Assembly (NCBI RefSeq): GCF_021026345.1
Contig: NZ_JAJNCZ010000001.1
Location: 434,001 to 498,000, forward strand
Source: Rhizobium sp. GN54
GTDB lineage: Bacteria > Pseudomonadota > Alphaproteobacteria > Rhizobiales > Rhizobiaceae
Direction: 5' to 3'
DNA length: 64,000 nucleotides
The notes under the pieces are model-generated. The model was not told the DNA's origin. It saw only the letters and a program-made list of their open reading frames with translations, and ran no database searches. The number at the start of each line of letters is the position of its first letter. The first letter of the stretch is position 1. A program made the position numbers and the translations under genes. This document shows positions 9,685-17,406 of the stretch, one piece after another.

Positions 9685-9980
9685 GATACGCGATCAAGCT
9701 GACGGAGAAGGCGCGCCAGGATCTGAGGCGTCTCTACGCCTATATGCTTGATCGCGACGAGCAAGCCGCATCAAGGGCGCTGGAAGCGATCACATCGTCG
9801 ATGGCTGTCCTGCGGCAGTTCCCTTTCACTTGCCGGAAGGCTGGCGGAGACGACCCTTTGCTTCGTGAACTTCTGGTCCCGTTCGGCTCGTCCGGCTACA
9901 TCGTGCTGTTCAAGATAGACGGCAAAGATTCTGTGACGATCGCCGCCGTCCGCCACCAGCGCGAGGACGACTACCACTGA
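9681..9980 (+). CDS. RelE/ParE-family toxin
   Basis: A 99-residue protein with the RelE/ParE fold pattern: an N-terminal strand (Y-A-I-K-L-T), the helix A-R-Q-D-L-R-R-L-Y-A-Y, and C-terminal strands Y-I-V-L-F-K-I and V-T-I-A-A-V-R-H-Q-R-E-D. The terminal R-H-Q-R-E-D resembles the ParE/RelE end. Whether it is an mRNA interferase or a gyrase poison cannot be decided. It is coupled to the antitoxin by a four-base overlap and ends 21 bases before the convergent betA stop. Confidence 0.85.
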   Translation: MRYAIKLTEKARQDLRRLYAYMLDRDEQAASRALEAITSSMAVLRQFPFTCRKAGGDDPLLRELLVPFGSSGYIVLFKIDGKDSVTIAAVRHQREDDYH

Positions 9981-10001
9981 TCGTCCTCGCCGTTCGTCGC
10001 C

Positions 10002-11654
10002 TCACCGGTCGCTCGTCTCCCAGCGCGGGTTGATCCACGGTCCCTGGTTGGAGCGGGGCAGGGGCTGCTTGCCGAGGATGTGGTCGGCAGCCTTCTCGCC
10101 GGTCATGATCGAGGGGCCGTTGAGGTTGCCGTAGGTCACATGCGGGAAGATCGATGAGTCCGCCACCCGCAGGGCCTCGACGCCGATCACCCGCGTTTCC
10201 GGGTCGACCACGGCGAGCGGGTCGTTCCTGTCGCCCATCCGGCAGGTGCCGCAGGGGTGGTAGGCGCTCTCCAGGTGCTCGCGCAGGAACGCGTCGATCT
10301 GCTCGTCGCTCTGGACGCTCTCGCCCGGCTGGATCTCCGGCCCGCGATAGGGATCGAAGGCCTTCTGGCCGAAGATCTCGCGCGTCAGCCGCACGCAGTG
10401 GCGGAACTTCTCCCAGTCCTCCGGATGGCTCATATAGTTGAAGCGGATGACGGGATCGGCCATCGGATCGGCCGACCGCAAGGTCACGTTGCCGCGCGAC
10501 TTCGACAGGTTGTAGCCGACATGCACCTGGAAGCCGTGGCTCTTCGCCGCCGCCTTGCCGTCGTAGGAGATGGCGACGGGCAGGAAGTGGTACTGGATAT
10601 CCGGCTGCCTCACGCCCGGGGCGGAGCGCAGGAAGGCGCAGGCCTCGAACTGGTTGGAGGCGCCGAGCCCGCCCTTGGACAGAAGCCATTGCGCGCCCGC
10701 CACCCCCTGCCAGAACCAGGGTAGCCAGGAATAGAGCGACACCGGCTTGGTCGAGACCTGCTGGAAATAGAACTCCATATGGTCCTGCAGGTTGGCGCCG
10801 ACGCCCGGCCGGTCGACCTTCACCTCGATGCCCATATCCTTCAGGTGCTGCGCCGGGCCGATGCCCGACAGCATCAGAAGCTTCGGCGAGTTGAACGAGG
10901 AAGCCGAGACGATCACCTCGCGGTTTGCCCGCACTACCTCGATCCTGCCGCCGCGCTCGATCTCCACGCCGACGGCCCGGCCGTTCTCGATCACGATCTT
11001 CCGGGCAAAGCAGCGCACCAGTTCGACGTTCGGCCGCTTCATCGCCGGCCTGAGATAGGCATTCGCCGCCGACCAGCGCCGCCCCTGCCAGACGGTTTGC
11101 TCCATCAGCCCGAAGCCTTCCTGCTTGGAGCCGTTATAGTCGTCGGTGAGCTCGAAGCCGGCCTCCTTGCCGGCCTCGACGAAGGCGCGGAACAGCGGAT
11201 TCCTCACCGGCCCGCGCCGGACATGCAGCGGCCCGTCGGTGCCGCGCCAGCCCTCTTCGCCGCCGTGACTGTGTTCCATGCGCTTGTAGTAGGGCAGCAC
11301 GTCCGCATAGGCCCATCCGCGCGCGCCGAGCGCTTCCCAGCGGTTGAAGTCCTCCGCATGGCCGCGCACATAGACGAGCCCGTTGATCGACGACGACCCG
11401 CCGATCACCTTGCCGCGCGGTGCCGTGATCCGCCGGTTGTTCAGGTTCGGCTCGGGCTCGGACAGATAGCCCCAGTTGTAGCGCTTCATGCTCATCGGCC
11501 AGGCAAGCGCTGCCGGCATCTGGATGAACGGCCCGATGTCGGAACCGCCATATTCCAGCACCATGACGGTGTTCCTGCCGTCCTCGGAAAGACGATAGGC
11601 CAGCGCCGAGCCGGCCGAACCGGAGCCGATGATGATGAAGTCTGCCTGCTGCAT
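10002..11654 (-). CDS. betA: Choline dehydrogenase
   Basis: BetA is an FAD-dependent GMC oxidoreductase that oxidises choline to betaine aldehyde. The 550 residues begin with the dinucleotide-binding motif [10 protein letters not shown]. The region [14 protein letters not shown] matches GMC signature 1, and the active-site histidine lies in [10 protein letters not shown]. The start at M-Q-Q-A-D-F gives the family length; longer readings translate an upstream palindromic repeat. It is the last gene of betI-betC-betB-betA. Confidence 0.96.
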   Translation of the reverse strand: MQQADFIIIGSGSAGSALAYRLSEDGRNTVMVLEYGGSDIGPFIQMPAALAWPMSMKRYNWGYLSEPEPNLNNRRITAPRGKVIGGSSSINGLVYVRGHAEDFNRWEALGARGWAYADVLPYYKRMEHSHGGEEGWRGTDGPLHVRRGPVRNPLFRAFVEAGKEAGFELTDDYNGSKQEGFGLMEQTVWQGRRWSAANAYLRPAMKRPNVELVRCFARKIVIENGRAVGVEIERGGRIEVVRANREVIVSASSFNSPKLLMLSGIGPAQHLKDMGIEVKVDRPGVGANLQDHMEFYFQQVSTKPVSLYSWLPWFWQGVAGAQWLLSKGGLGASNQFEACAFLRSAPGVRQPDIQYHFLPVAISYDGKAAAKSHGFQVHVGYNLSKSRGNVTLRSADPMADPVIRFNYMSHPEDWEKFRHCVRLTREIFGQKAFDPYRGPEIQPGESVQSDEQIDAFLREHLESAYHPCGTCRMGDRNDPLAVVDPETRVIGVEALRVADSSIFPHVTYGNLNGPSIMTGEKAADHILGKQPLPRSNQGPWINPRWETSDR

Positions 11655-11686
11655 GACGTTTGCCCTTTGAATTCCTGTCCCCGCAA

Positions 11687-11846
11687 ACCCCTCCCCAACC
11701 CCTCCCCACAAGGGGGAGGGACTTAAACTGCCGCACCCTGTCCGGTTCCCACGGCTTCTTCTTCTTGAAGCGGGGTTGCTTCGGCCAAGGCGGGTTCGGC
11801 AGTCTGGCCCCTCCCCCTTGTGGGGAGGGGTTGGGGAGGGGACTTT
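11687..11846. repeat. Large inverted GC-rich repeat between betB and betA
   Basis: The segment at 11687-11726, with CCCCTCCCCAACCCCTCCCC, recurs inverted at 11807-11845. Inside, ACTGCCGCACCC (11727-11738) pairs with GGGTTCGGCAGT (11792-11803) with one mismatch. The whole 160 bases can fold into one long stem. Related elements occur at 22.6, 42.7 and 59.2 kb. It lies inside the bet operon and could affect transcript stability or read-through. Confidence 0.8.
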
Positions 11847-11851
11847 TTCCC

Positions 11852-13315
11852 TCAATACGGCGCCTCGACCGGCCCCATCGCCACGTACACCGTCTTCAGC
11901 TCCGAATAGTGCTGCAGCGCCGCCAGCGAGTTCTCGCGGCCGAAGCCCGACTGCTTCGAGCCGCCGAAGGGGATCTCGACCGGGCAGAGGTTGTAGGTGT
12001 TGATCCACAGCGTCCCCGCCTCCAACCGGTCGACGACGCGGTGGGCGCGAGTGATGTCGGATGTGAAGACGCCGCCGGAGAGGCCGAATTCGGTGGCATT
12101 GCCGCGCGCGATCACCTCGTCCTCATGCTCGAAGTCCAGCACGCACATGACCGGCCCGAAGATCTCCTCGCGCGCGATCGTCATCTCGTCGGTGACGTCG
12201 GAGAACACGGTCGGCTGGATGTAGGTGCCCTCGCCGGAGACGTGGTTGGGGATGCCGCCGCCGGTGAGAAGGGTGGCACCTTCGGCCTTGCCCTTTTCGA
12301 TATAGTCCATGACCTTGTCGCGCTGCGCCTTCGACACCATCGGGCCGAGTTGCGTCGCCTCGTCCAGCGGCTCGCCGATGACGATCTTCTCCGTCCGCTC
12401 CTTCAGCCGCGACAGGAATTTCTGCTTGATGCCCTTCTGCACGAAGACGCGGGTGCCGTTCGAGCAGACCTGCCCGGTCGAATAGAAATTGCCGAGCATC
12501 GCGCCCCCGATGGCGCTTTCGAGATCGGCGTCGTCGAAGACGATCAGCGGCGACTTGCCGCCGAGCTCCATCGTCACGTGCTTCAGCGACGACGCAGCCG
12601 CCCCCGCCACCTTCTTGCCGGTCGGCACCGATCCCGTCAGCGACACCTTGGCGACATCAGGGTGATTGACGAGCAGCGGCCCGGTCGTCCGGTCCCCCTG
12701 GATGACGTTGAACAGCCCCTTCGGCAGACCGGCCTCGATCAGGATCTCGGCGATTTTCAAGGCTCCGAGCGGGGTATTCTCGGACGGTTTGAACACCATG
12801 GCATTGCCGCAGACGAGCGCCGGAGCGGCTTTCCAGCAGGCGATCTGCTGCGGATAGTTCCAGGCGCCGATGCCGACGCAGACGCCGAGCGGCACCCGCT
12901 TGGTGATGGCGAAATCCTGGCCGAGCGGAATGTAGTCGCCGTTCAGCCCGGCCGCCGCGATGCCGCCGAAGAATTCGAGGCTGTCGGCGCCGGAGGTCGG
13001 ATCGGCGACGATCGTCTCCTGGATCGGCTTGCCGGTGTCGAGCGTCTCAAGCTCGGAAAGTGCGCGGTTTCGCTCGCGCATGATCTCGGCGGCGCGCTTG
13101 AGGATGCGGCCGCGCGCCGTCGGGCTCATCGCCGCCCATTCCGGCTGCGCGCGCTTGGCAGAGGCGATCGCCTTCTCGACGATGTCAGGCGTTGCCGCAT
13201 GCAGCTTGGCGATCACCTCGCCGGTGGCGGGATAGAGGCTCTCGAACGGCGTGCCGGCGGTGTCCTCGACATATGCGCCGTCGATGAAGTGGCTGGCTTT
13301 CGGCTGGGCTCTCAT
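11852..13315 (-). CDS. betB: Betaine aldehyde dehydrogenase
   Basis: BetB oxidises betaine aldehyde to glycine betaine with NAD(P)+. The 487 residues contain the aldehyde-dehydrogenase motifs P-W-N-Y-P-type (G-A-W-N-Y-P-Q-Q), the general base in M-E-L-G-G-K-S-P and the catalytic cysteine in G-Q-V-C-S-N-G-T. The C-terminal [18 protein letters not shown] is typical of the family. The ATG lies one base after the betC stop, and betA follows after about 200 bases occupied by a repeat. Confidence 0.97.
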   Translation of the reverse strand: MRAQPKASHFIDGAYVEDTAGTPFESLYPATGEVIAKLHAATPDIVEKAIASAKRAQPEWAAMSPTARGRILKRAAEIMRERNRALSELETLDTGKPIQETIVADPTSGADSLEFFGGIAAAGLNGDYIPLGQDFAITKRVPLGVCVGIGAWNYPQQIACWKAAPALVCGNAMVFKPSENTPLGALKIAEILIEAGLPKGLFNVIQGDRTTGPLLVNHPDVAKVSLTGSVPTGKKVAGAAASSLKHVTMELGGKSPLIVFDDADLESAIGGAMLGNFYSTGQVCSNGTRVFVQKGIKQKFLSRLKERTEKIVIGEPLDEATQLGPMVSKAQRDKVMDYIEKGKAEGATLLTGGGIPNHVSGEGTYIQPTVFSDVTDEMTIAREEIFGPVMCVLDFEHEDEVIARGNATEFGLSGGVFTSDITRAHRVVDRLEAGTLWINTYNLCPVEIPFGGSKQSGFGRENSLAALQHYSELKTVYVAMGPVEAPY

Positions 13316-13316
13316 C

Positions 13317-14846
13317 TCATTCTCCCCGCGGGTAGCGTTTGGTTTCCTCGAGGTTGTCGAGGTTCATGTGGTTGCGCATGTAGCGTTCGGAGGCCTTCTG
13401 CAGCGGCTGGTGGTCCCAGGGGTAGTAGGCGCCGTTGCGCAGCGCCTCGTAGACGACCCAGCGTCGCGCCTGGCTTTCGCGCACGGCCTGGTCGAAGGCC
13501 TCCATGTCCCAGCGCGCCTCACGCATCTGCCTGAACGCCTCCAGTGTCGCCCGGATGACGGGATTGTCCGAAGTCGCGAGATTGTTCAGTTCCAGCGGGT
13601 CGGCGGAAAGGTCGTAGAGCTGTTCCGGGTCGAGTTCGCAGTGGATGTATTTCCACTTGCCCTCGCGGATGCCGACGAGTGGCGCGTAGGAGGCTTCCGC
13701 CGCATATTCCATCGGCACCGGCGTCGTCCGCTCCGCCCCGTTGATGACGGGCACAAGGCTCTCGCCGTCCGTCCACGGCATCACCTCTTCCATCGAGATC
13801 CCGGCGAGATCGCAGAGCGTCGGCGTCACATCGAGGTTGGAGACGGGGGCGAGGTGCAGGCCGGGGGCGACGCCGGGGCCGGCGATCATCAGCGGCACCC
13901 GCGCCGAGCCCTCGAAGAAGGTCATCTTGAACCACAGCCCGCGCTCGCCGAGCATGTCGCCGTGGTCGGAGCAGAACAGGACCAGCGTGTCATCGAGCAT
14001 CCGCGTCCGCTCGAGCGTGTCGACCAGTTCGCCGACCTTGTCGTCGAGATAGGAGATGTTGGCGAAATAGGCCCGGCGCGAGCGGCGGACGTCCTCTTCG
14101 GTGATCGACATGCCCGCATAGTCGCAGGACTGCAGGATGCGCTGCGAATGCGGGTCCTGCGTCTCCAGCATGCCGACGTCCGGCGTCAGATGCTCGCAAT
14201 CCTCGTAGAGGTCCCAGTATTTCTTCCGCGCCACATAGGGGTCGTGCGGATGGGTGAAGGAAACGGTGAGGCACCAGGGGCGGCGGGCCTCGTCGTCGCT
14301 CTCACGGGCGAGGTGATAGAGCTTCTGGTTGGCGAGGAAGGCAACCTCGTCGTCATACTCCATCTGGTTGGTGATCTCGGCGACGCCCGCGCCGGTCACC
14401 GAGCCCATGTTGTGGTACCACCAGTCGATCCGCTCGCCGGGCTTGCGGTAGTCCGGCGTCCAGCCGAAATCGGCCGGGTAGATGTCGGTCGTCAGCCGCT
14501 CCTCGAAGCCGTGCAACTGATCGGGGCCGACGAAGTGCATCTTGCCCGACAGCGCCGTGTAGTAGCCGGCCCGGCGCAGGTGATGGGCAAAGGTGGGGAT
14601 CGAGGAGACGTATTCGGCGGCGTTGTCATAGACGCGCGTACGGCTCGGCAGTTGCCCGGCCATGAACGAGGCACGCGCAGGCGCACAGAGCGGCGAGGAA
14701 GTGTAGTTGTTGGCAAACCGCGCCGAGCGCTTCGCCAGCGCCTTGATATGCGGGGCATGCAGAAACGCCGCCGGCCCGTCCGGAAACAGCTTTCCGTTCA
14801 ACTGGTCGACCATGATGATCAGGATATTGGGCTTTCTGGCGGTCAC
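13317..14846 (-). CDS. betC: Choline-sulfatase
   Basis: BetC hydrolyses choline-O-sulfate to choline plus sulfate. The 509 residues have the type I sulfatase signature S-P-L-C-A-P-A-R, whose cysteine is converted to formylglycine. The early D-Q-L-N-G-K metal-ligand region and the later [10 protein letters not shown] motif are also present. Its place between betI and betB in betICBA is the arrangement known from Sinorhizobium meliloti. The choline feeds BetA/BetB, and the sulfate could supply the cys system about 9 kb away. Confidence 0.96.
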   Translation of the reverse strand: MTARKPNILIIMVDQLNGKLFPDGPAAFLHAPHIKALAKRSARFANNYTSSPLCAPARASFMAGQLPSRTRVYDNAAEYVSSIPTFAHHLRRAGYYTALSGKMHFVGPDQLHGFEERLTTDIYPADFGWTPDYRKPGERIDWWYHNMGSVTGAGVAEITNQMEYDDEVAFLANQKLYHLARESDDEARRPWCLTVSFTHPHDPYVARKKYWDLYEDCEHLTPDVGMLETQDPHSQRILQSCDYAGMSITEEDVRRSRRAYFANISYLDDKVGELVDTLERTRMLDDTLVLFCSDHGDMLGERGLWFKMTFFEGSARVPLMIAGPGVAPGLHLAPVSNLDVTPTLCDLAGISMEEVMPWTDGESLVPVINGAERTTPVPMEYAAEASYAPLVGIREGKWKYIHCELDPEQLYDLSADPLELNNLATSDNPVIRATLEAFRQMREARWDMEAFDQAVRESQARRWVVYEALRNGAYYPWDHQPLQKASERYMRNHMNLDNLEETKRYPRGE

Positions 14847-14889
14847 GGCGTGCGGTTCCTTGGGGTGAGGGAGAGCGTGGTGGATGAGA

Positions 14890-15012
14890 GATTGCCCCTC
14901 ACCCTAACCCTCTCCCCGCAAGCGGGGAGAGGGGACTGCAGAAGGCGAGGGTGCCGTATCCGTCCTTCTCCCCGCTTGCGGGGAGAAGGTGCCGGCAGGC
15001 GGATGAGGGGCA
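14890..15012. repeat. Palindromic repeat overlapping the 3' end of betI
   Basis: Two perfect or near-perfect hairpins lie side by side. One is centred on CTCTCCCCGCAAGCGGGGAG (about 14912-14931) and the other on CTTCTCCCCGCTTGCGGGGA (about 14964-14983). They are framed by CCCCTCA and GATGAGGGG. The same module occurs at 42.5, 51.1 and 63.3-63.8 kb. Here the element provides codons for the end of BetI. Confidence 0.85.
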
Positions 15013-15611
15013 GCACCGGAGGCCGTGCCCCCGACCACCCGCAACTGCGCCTCCAGGTAGTCCTCGGTCAGCGCGATCGATGCGGCCGCACTGATCGGGG
15101 CGGCCCTGAGGCCCTGGCGGATGTAGAGCCCGTCGATCATCGCGGCGGCCCCTTCGGCGATGCGGACGGCGTCCTCGCGCGGGCAGAGCGTGGCAAGCCG
15201 GGCGACGAGGTTCGAGCGCAGGCGCCGGGCATAGAGCACGAGCAGGCGCCGGGTCTCCTCCGATCGCTGCGCCTCGGCATAGAAGGCGAGCCAGGCGGCG
15301 ATCGTCTCGGGCGCGAACTGGTCGGCGTGGAAACTGACGCGGATGATCGCCGACAGCTTCTCGCGCGGCGTGTGAACGGCCTGGACGGCTTTCACCGCAT
15401 CGTCGCGCAATTGCTGGAGAAGGTTCCGGATCGTGGCGAGCAGCAACTGTTCCTTGGAGCCGAAATAGTGGTGCGCCAGCGCCGGCGAGACGCCGGCATG
15501 GCGGGCGATCTCCGACATGGTGACGGCCAGCGAGCCGTGGTCGCCGACCGCCTTCAACGTCGCATCCATCAGCGCCCTGCGGCGCACCGGTTCCATTCCG
15601 ACTTTCGGCAA
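14904..15611 (-). CDS. betI: HTH-type transcriptional repressor BetI
   Basis: A TetR-family repressor of the bet operon that responds to choline. The N-terminus M-P-K-V-G-M-E-P-V-R-R-R matches E. coli BetI (MPKLGMQ...), which supports the TTG start at 15609-15611 with an AGGGAG site upstream; the ATG at 15596 is the alternative. The helix-turn-helix covers about residues 28-50. Enterobacterial BetI is about 195 residues, but this frame gives 235. The last ~35 residues (from A-A-P-H-P-P-A-G-T) are translated from a palindromic repeat, so the tail is probably an acquired extension. It is the first gene of betICBA. Confidence 0.93.
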   Translation of the reverse strand: MPKVGMEPVRRRALMDATLKAVGDHGSLAVTMSEIARHAGVSPALAHHYFGSKEQLLLATIRNLLQQLRDDAVKAVQAVHTPREKLSAIIRVSFHADQFAPETIAAWLAFYAEAQRSEETRRLLVLYARRLRSNLVARLATLCPREDAVRIAEGAAAMIDGLYIRQGLRAAPISAAASIALTEDYLEAQLRVVGGTASGAAPHPPAGTFSPQAGRRTDTAPSPSAVPSPRLRGEG

Positions 15612-15644
15612 GGCCTGTCTCCCTTTGCCGTGATGTTATTTTTA

Positions 15645-15662
15645 ATTGACTGGCCAATCAAT
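15645..15662. promoter_or_regulatory. BetI-type operator
   Basis: ATTGACTGGCCAATCAAT is an 18-base palindrome with one mismatched pair, 34 bases upstream of the betI TTG start. It resembles the TTGATTGG...TCAA operator pattern of BetI in other proteobacteria. It also lies about 100 bases before the divergent hdeD-like gene, so it may affect both. Confidence 0.7.
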
Positions 15663-15761
15663 AAAAATCTGATCGATACCGGCGCGTATCCCGCAGGCGA
15701 TGACAACCGCCGATTTCGTGATACTATCGAATTGTTTTGTTTCAGCTATCGGGGGGTCGTC

Positions 15762-16313
15762 ATGGCTGTGCATTCGTCAATACCGCGTCTTTCGGAAGTG
15801 CGCGGCAAGTGGGGCTGGTTCGTCGCCCTCGGCTTCGCGCTCCTCGTCTTCGGCTTCATCGCCGCGGGCAACCTTCTCTGGGCCACCGCCGTCACCGTCT
15901 ATTATGTCGGCATGCTGATGATCGTCGGCGGTGCCGTCTATCTCGCCCATGCCTTCCAGGTGAAGGCTTGGAAGGACACGATCTACTGGGTGCTGAGCGC
16001 GCTGCTCTATCTGGCCGCCGGCGTGCTCGCCTTCAGCAATCCCCTGCTCACCGCCAAGGTGCTGACGCTGCTCATGGCCTGGGCGCTGATCATCTCCGGC
16101 CTGTTCCGCATCTGGGTGGCGATGCGGGCCCGCCAGGAGGGCGGCTGGGGCTGGCTGCTGGCAGGCGGCATCGTGACCGCGCTCGCCGGTCTCGTCTTCC
16201 TGATCGGCTGGCCGGTGAACAGCCTGTGGCTGCTCGGCCTGTTTCTCGCCTTCGATCTCGCCATGCAGGGCTGGGCGCTGATCGGCTTCGGCCTGGCGCT
16301 GCGCAAGGCATAG
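15762..16313 (+). CDS. HdeD-family membrane protein
   Basis: A 183-residue protein with six hydrophobic segments in three tandem pairs. This is the layout of the HdeD/DUF308 family, named for an acid-resistance membrane protein of E. coli. The motif I-V-G-G-A-V-Y-L-A-H-A-F lies between segments 2 and 3. The start at ATG 15762 follows a GGGGGG ribosome site. The gene is divergent from betI and is followed by a strong hairpin. Its role here is unknown. Confidence 0.85.
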   Translation: MAVHSSIPRLSEVRGKWGWFVALGFALLVFGFIAAGNLLWATAVTVYYVGMLMIVGGAVYLAHAFQVKAWKDTIYWVLSALLYLAAGVLAFSNPLLTAKVLTLLMAWALIISGLFRIWVAMRARQEGGWGWLLAGGIVTALAGLVFLIGWPVNSLWLLGLFLAFDLAMQGWALIGFGLALRKA

Positions 16314-16317
16314 GAAT

Positions 16318-16351
16318 TCCGGCGGCGCTGCGGTTTGACAGCGCCGCCGGA
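16318..16351 (+). terminator. Strong hairpin after the HdeD-like gene
   Basis: TCCGGCGGCGCTG (16318-16330) pairs perfectly with CAGCGCCGCCGGA (16339-16351), a 13-pair stem with an 8-base loop, four bases after the stop codon. No T tract follows. It separates the HdeD-like gene from the fluoride riboswitch, so it probably marks the transcript end. Confidence 0.6.
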
Positions 16352-16371
16352 TCCGCGATAGGAATTTTGCG

Positions 16372-16432
16372 TGTGATGGGGATGGAGCTCCCCGACAACC
16401 GCCATAACGGCTGATAGCTCCTGCCAGCGGCA
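16372..16432 (+). promoter_or_regulatory. Fluoride riboswitch (crcB motif)
   Basis: The sequence holds the conserved blocks of the fluoride aptamer in order: GGGGATGGAGCTCCCC, GACAACCGCC, GGCTGAT and GCTCCT. Spacing is as expected for the crcB RNA motif. It sits about 90 bases upstream of crcB, whose product exports fluoride. The aptamer binds fluoride through Mg2+ ions and turns on expression. The expression platform between 16433 and 16519 is GC-rich and can form hairpins, but whether control is at termination or translation is unclear. Confidence 0.93.
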
Positions 16433-16519
16433 GACCGGAAGGTCGCCCGGTGCAGGCCTGCGACCAGCAGCCGCTCTTGGGTGGTTTCCGTTGCCGCCAC
16501 ATCGTGGAAAGGTGACGAC

Positions 16520-16906
16520 ATGAACTATCTCATCGTGTTTCTCGGGGCAGGGGTCGGCGGCGCCGGCCGCCATGGCGTCAATGTGCTGGCCGCGCGCCTG
16601 TTCGGCAGCGGCGTTCCGCTGGGAACGCTGATCGTCAACATCCTCGGCTGCATGGCGATGGGCCTGCTCGCCGGCTATTTCGCCTTTCGTGGCCACCTGC
16701 CGCAGGAAGCCCGGCTGTTTTTGACCACCGGCATCCTCGGCGGCTTCACCACGTTCTCCGCCTTCGCCCTCGATTCCGCCGTGCTGTGGGAGCGCGGCAA
16801 TATCGGCCACGCGCTCGTCTACGTGCTGTCGAGCGTGGTGCTTTCGCTCGCAGCCGTCGCGGCCGGCCTGTTTCTCGCACGCCTCGTCCCGGTGAGCCTG
16901 ACGTGA
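16520..16906 (+). CDS. crcB: Fluoride exporter CrcB (Fluc)
   Basis: A 128-residue membrane protein with four segments. It matches the Fluc family through G-G-A-G-R-H-G-V-N near the N-terminus, G-T-L-I-V-N-I-L-G-C, and T-G-I-L-G-G-F-T-T-F-S-A-F. The asparagine and the phenylalanines line the fluoride path. Fluc proteins form antiparallel dimers that let fluoride leave the cytoplasm. The start at ATG 16520 has an AAGGTG site, and an in-frame GTG at 16481 would add a non-conserved tail. The fluoride riboswitch upstream supports the call. Confidence 0.96.
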   Translation: MNYLIVFLGAGVGGAGRHGVNVLAARLFGSGVPLGTLIVNILGCMAMGLLAGYFAFRGHLPQEARLFLTTGILGGFTTFSAFALDSAVLWERGNIGHALVYVLSSVVLSLAAVAAGLFLARLVPVSLT

Positions 16907-17340
16907 AGCCGCTCCTGCTTTCCTGGCAATTCTGGGCCATCGGCTCGGCGGTCTTCGCGGCGCTGACGGCGATCTTCGCCAAGGTCGGCATCGAGGGCGT
17001 CGGGTCCGATTTCGCCACCTTCATCCGCACGCTCGTCATCCTCGTCTCGATCGCCTTCATCCTGCAGGTGACGGGCGGCTGGCAGGCGCCCTCGACCGTA
17101 TCGCCGAAAAGCTGGCTGTTCCTCGTCCTCTCCGGCCTTGCGACCGGCGCGTCGTGGCTCTGCTATTTCCGCGCACTCAAGCTCGCAGACGCCTCCCGGG
17201 TCGCCCCCGTCGACAAGCTGAGCGTGGTTCTGGTGGCGGCGTTCGCGGCGATCTTCCTCGGCGAACGCCTCTCGCTGGCGCATTGGCTGGCGGTCTGCAT
17301 GATCGCCGCCGGCGCCATCATGCTGACGCTTCGCATTTGA
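16903..17340 (+). CDS. Single-domain EamA (DMT superfamily) transporter
   Basis: A 145-residue protein with five hydrophobic segments forming one EamA domain. Larger DMT transporters carry two. The C-terminal F-L-G-E-R-L-S-L-A-H-W-L is the typical EamA ending. It starts with GTG at 16903, overlapping the crcB stop by four bases, so it is translationally coupled to crcB and presumably under the same fluoride riboswitch. One-domain members must dimerise. Substrate unknown; a link to fluoride stress is an inference from the operon. Confidence 0.85.
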   Translation: MKPLLLSWQFWAIGSAVFAALTAIFAKVGIEGVGSDFATFIRTLVILVSIAFILQVTGGWQAPSTVSPKSWLFLVLSGLATGASWLCYFRALKLADASRVAPVDKLSVVLVAAFAAIFLGERLSLAHWLAVCMIAAGAIMLTLRI

Positions 17341-17406
17341 AGGAAACTTTACTTAACCCTTTGCAGTCATTGAAGTTTCATCAAACTGTCACGTTGCATA
17401 AAGGGA

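Noticed and set aside
13251-16313. A 1020-codon open frame on the plus strand opposite betC and betI
   Set aside because: It is antisense to well-supported genes and arises from GC-rich codon use; only its last 184 codons (HdeD-like) are real.
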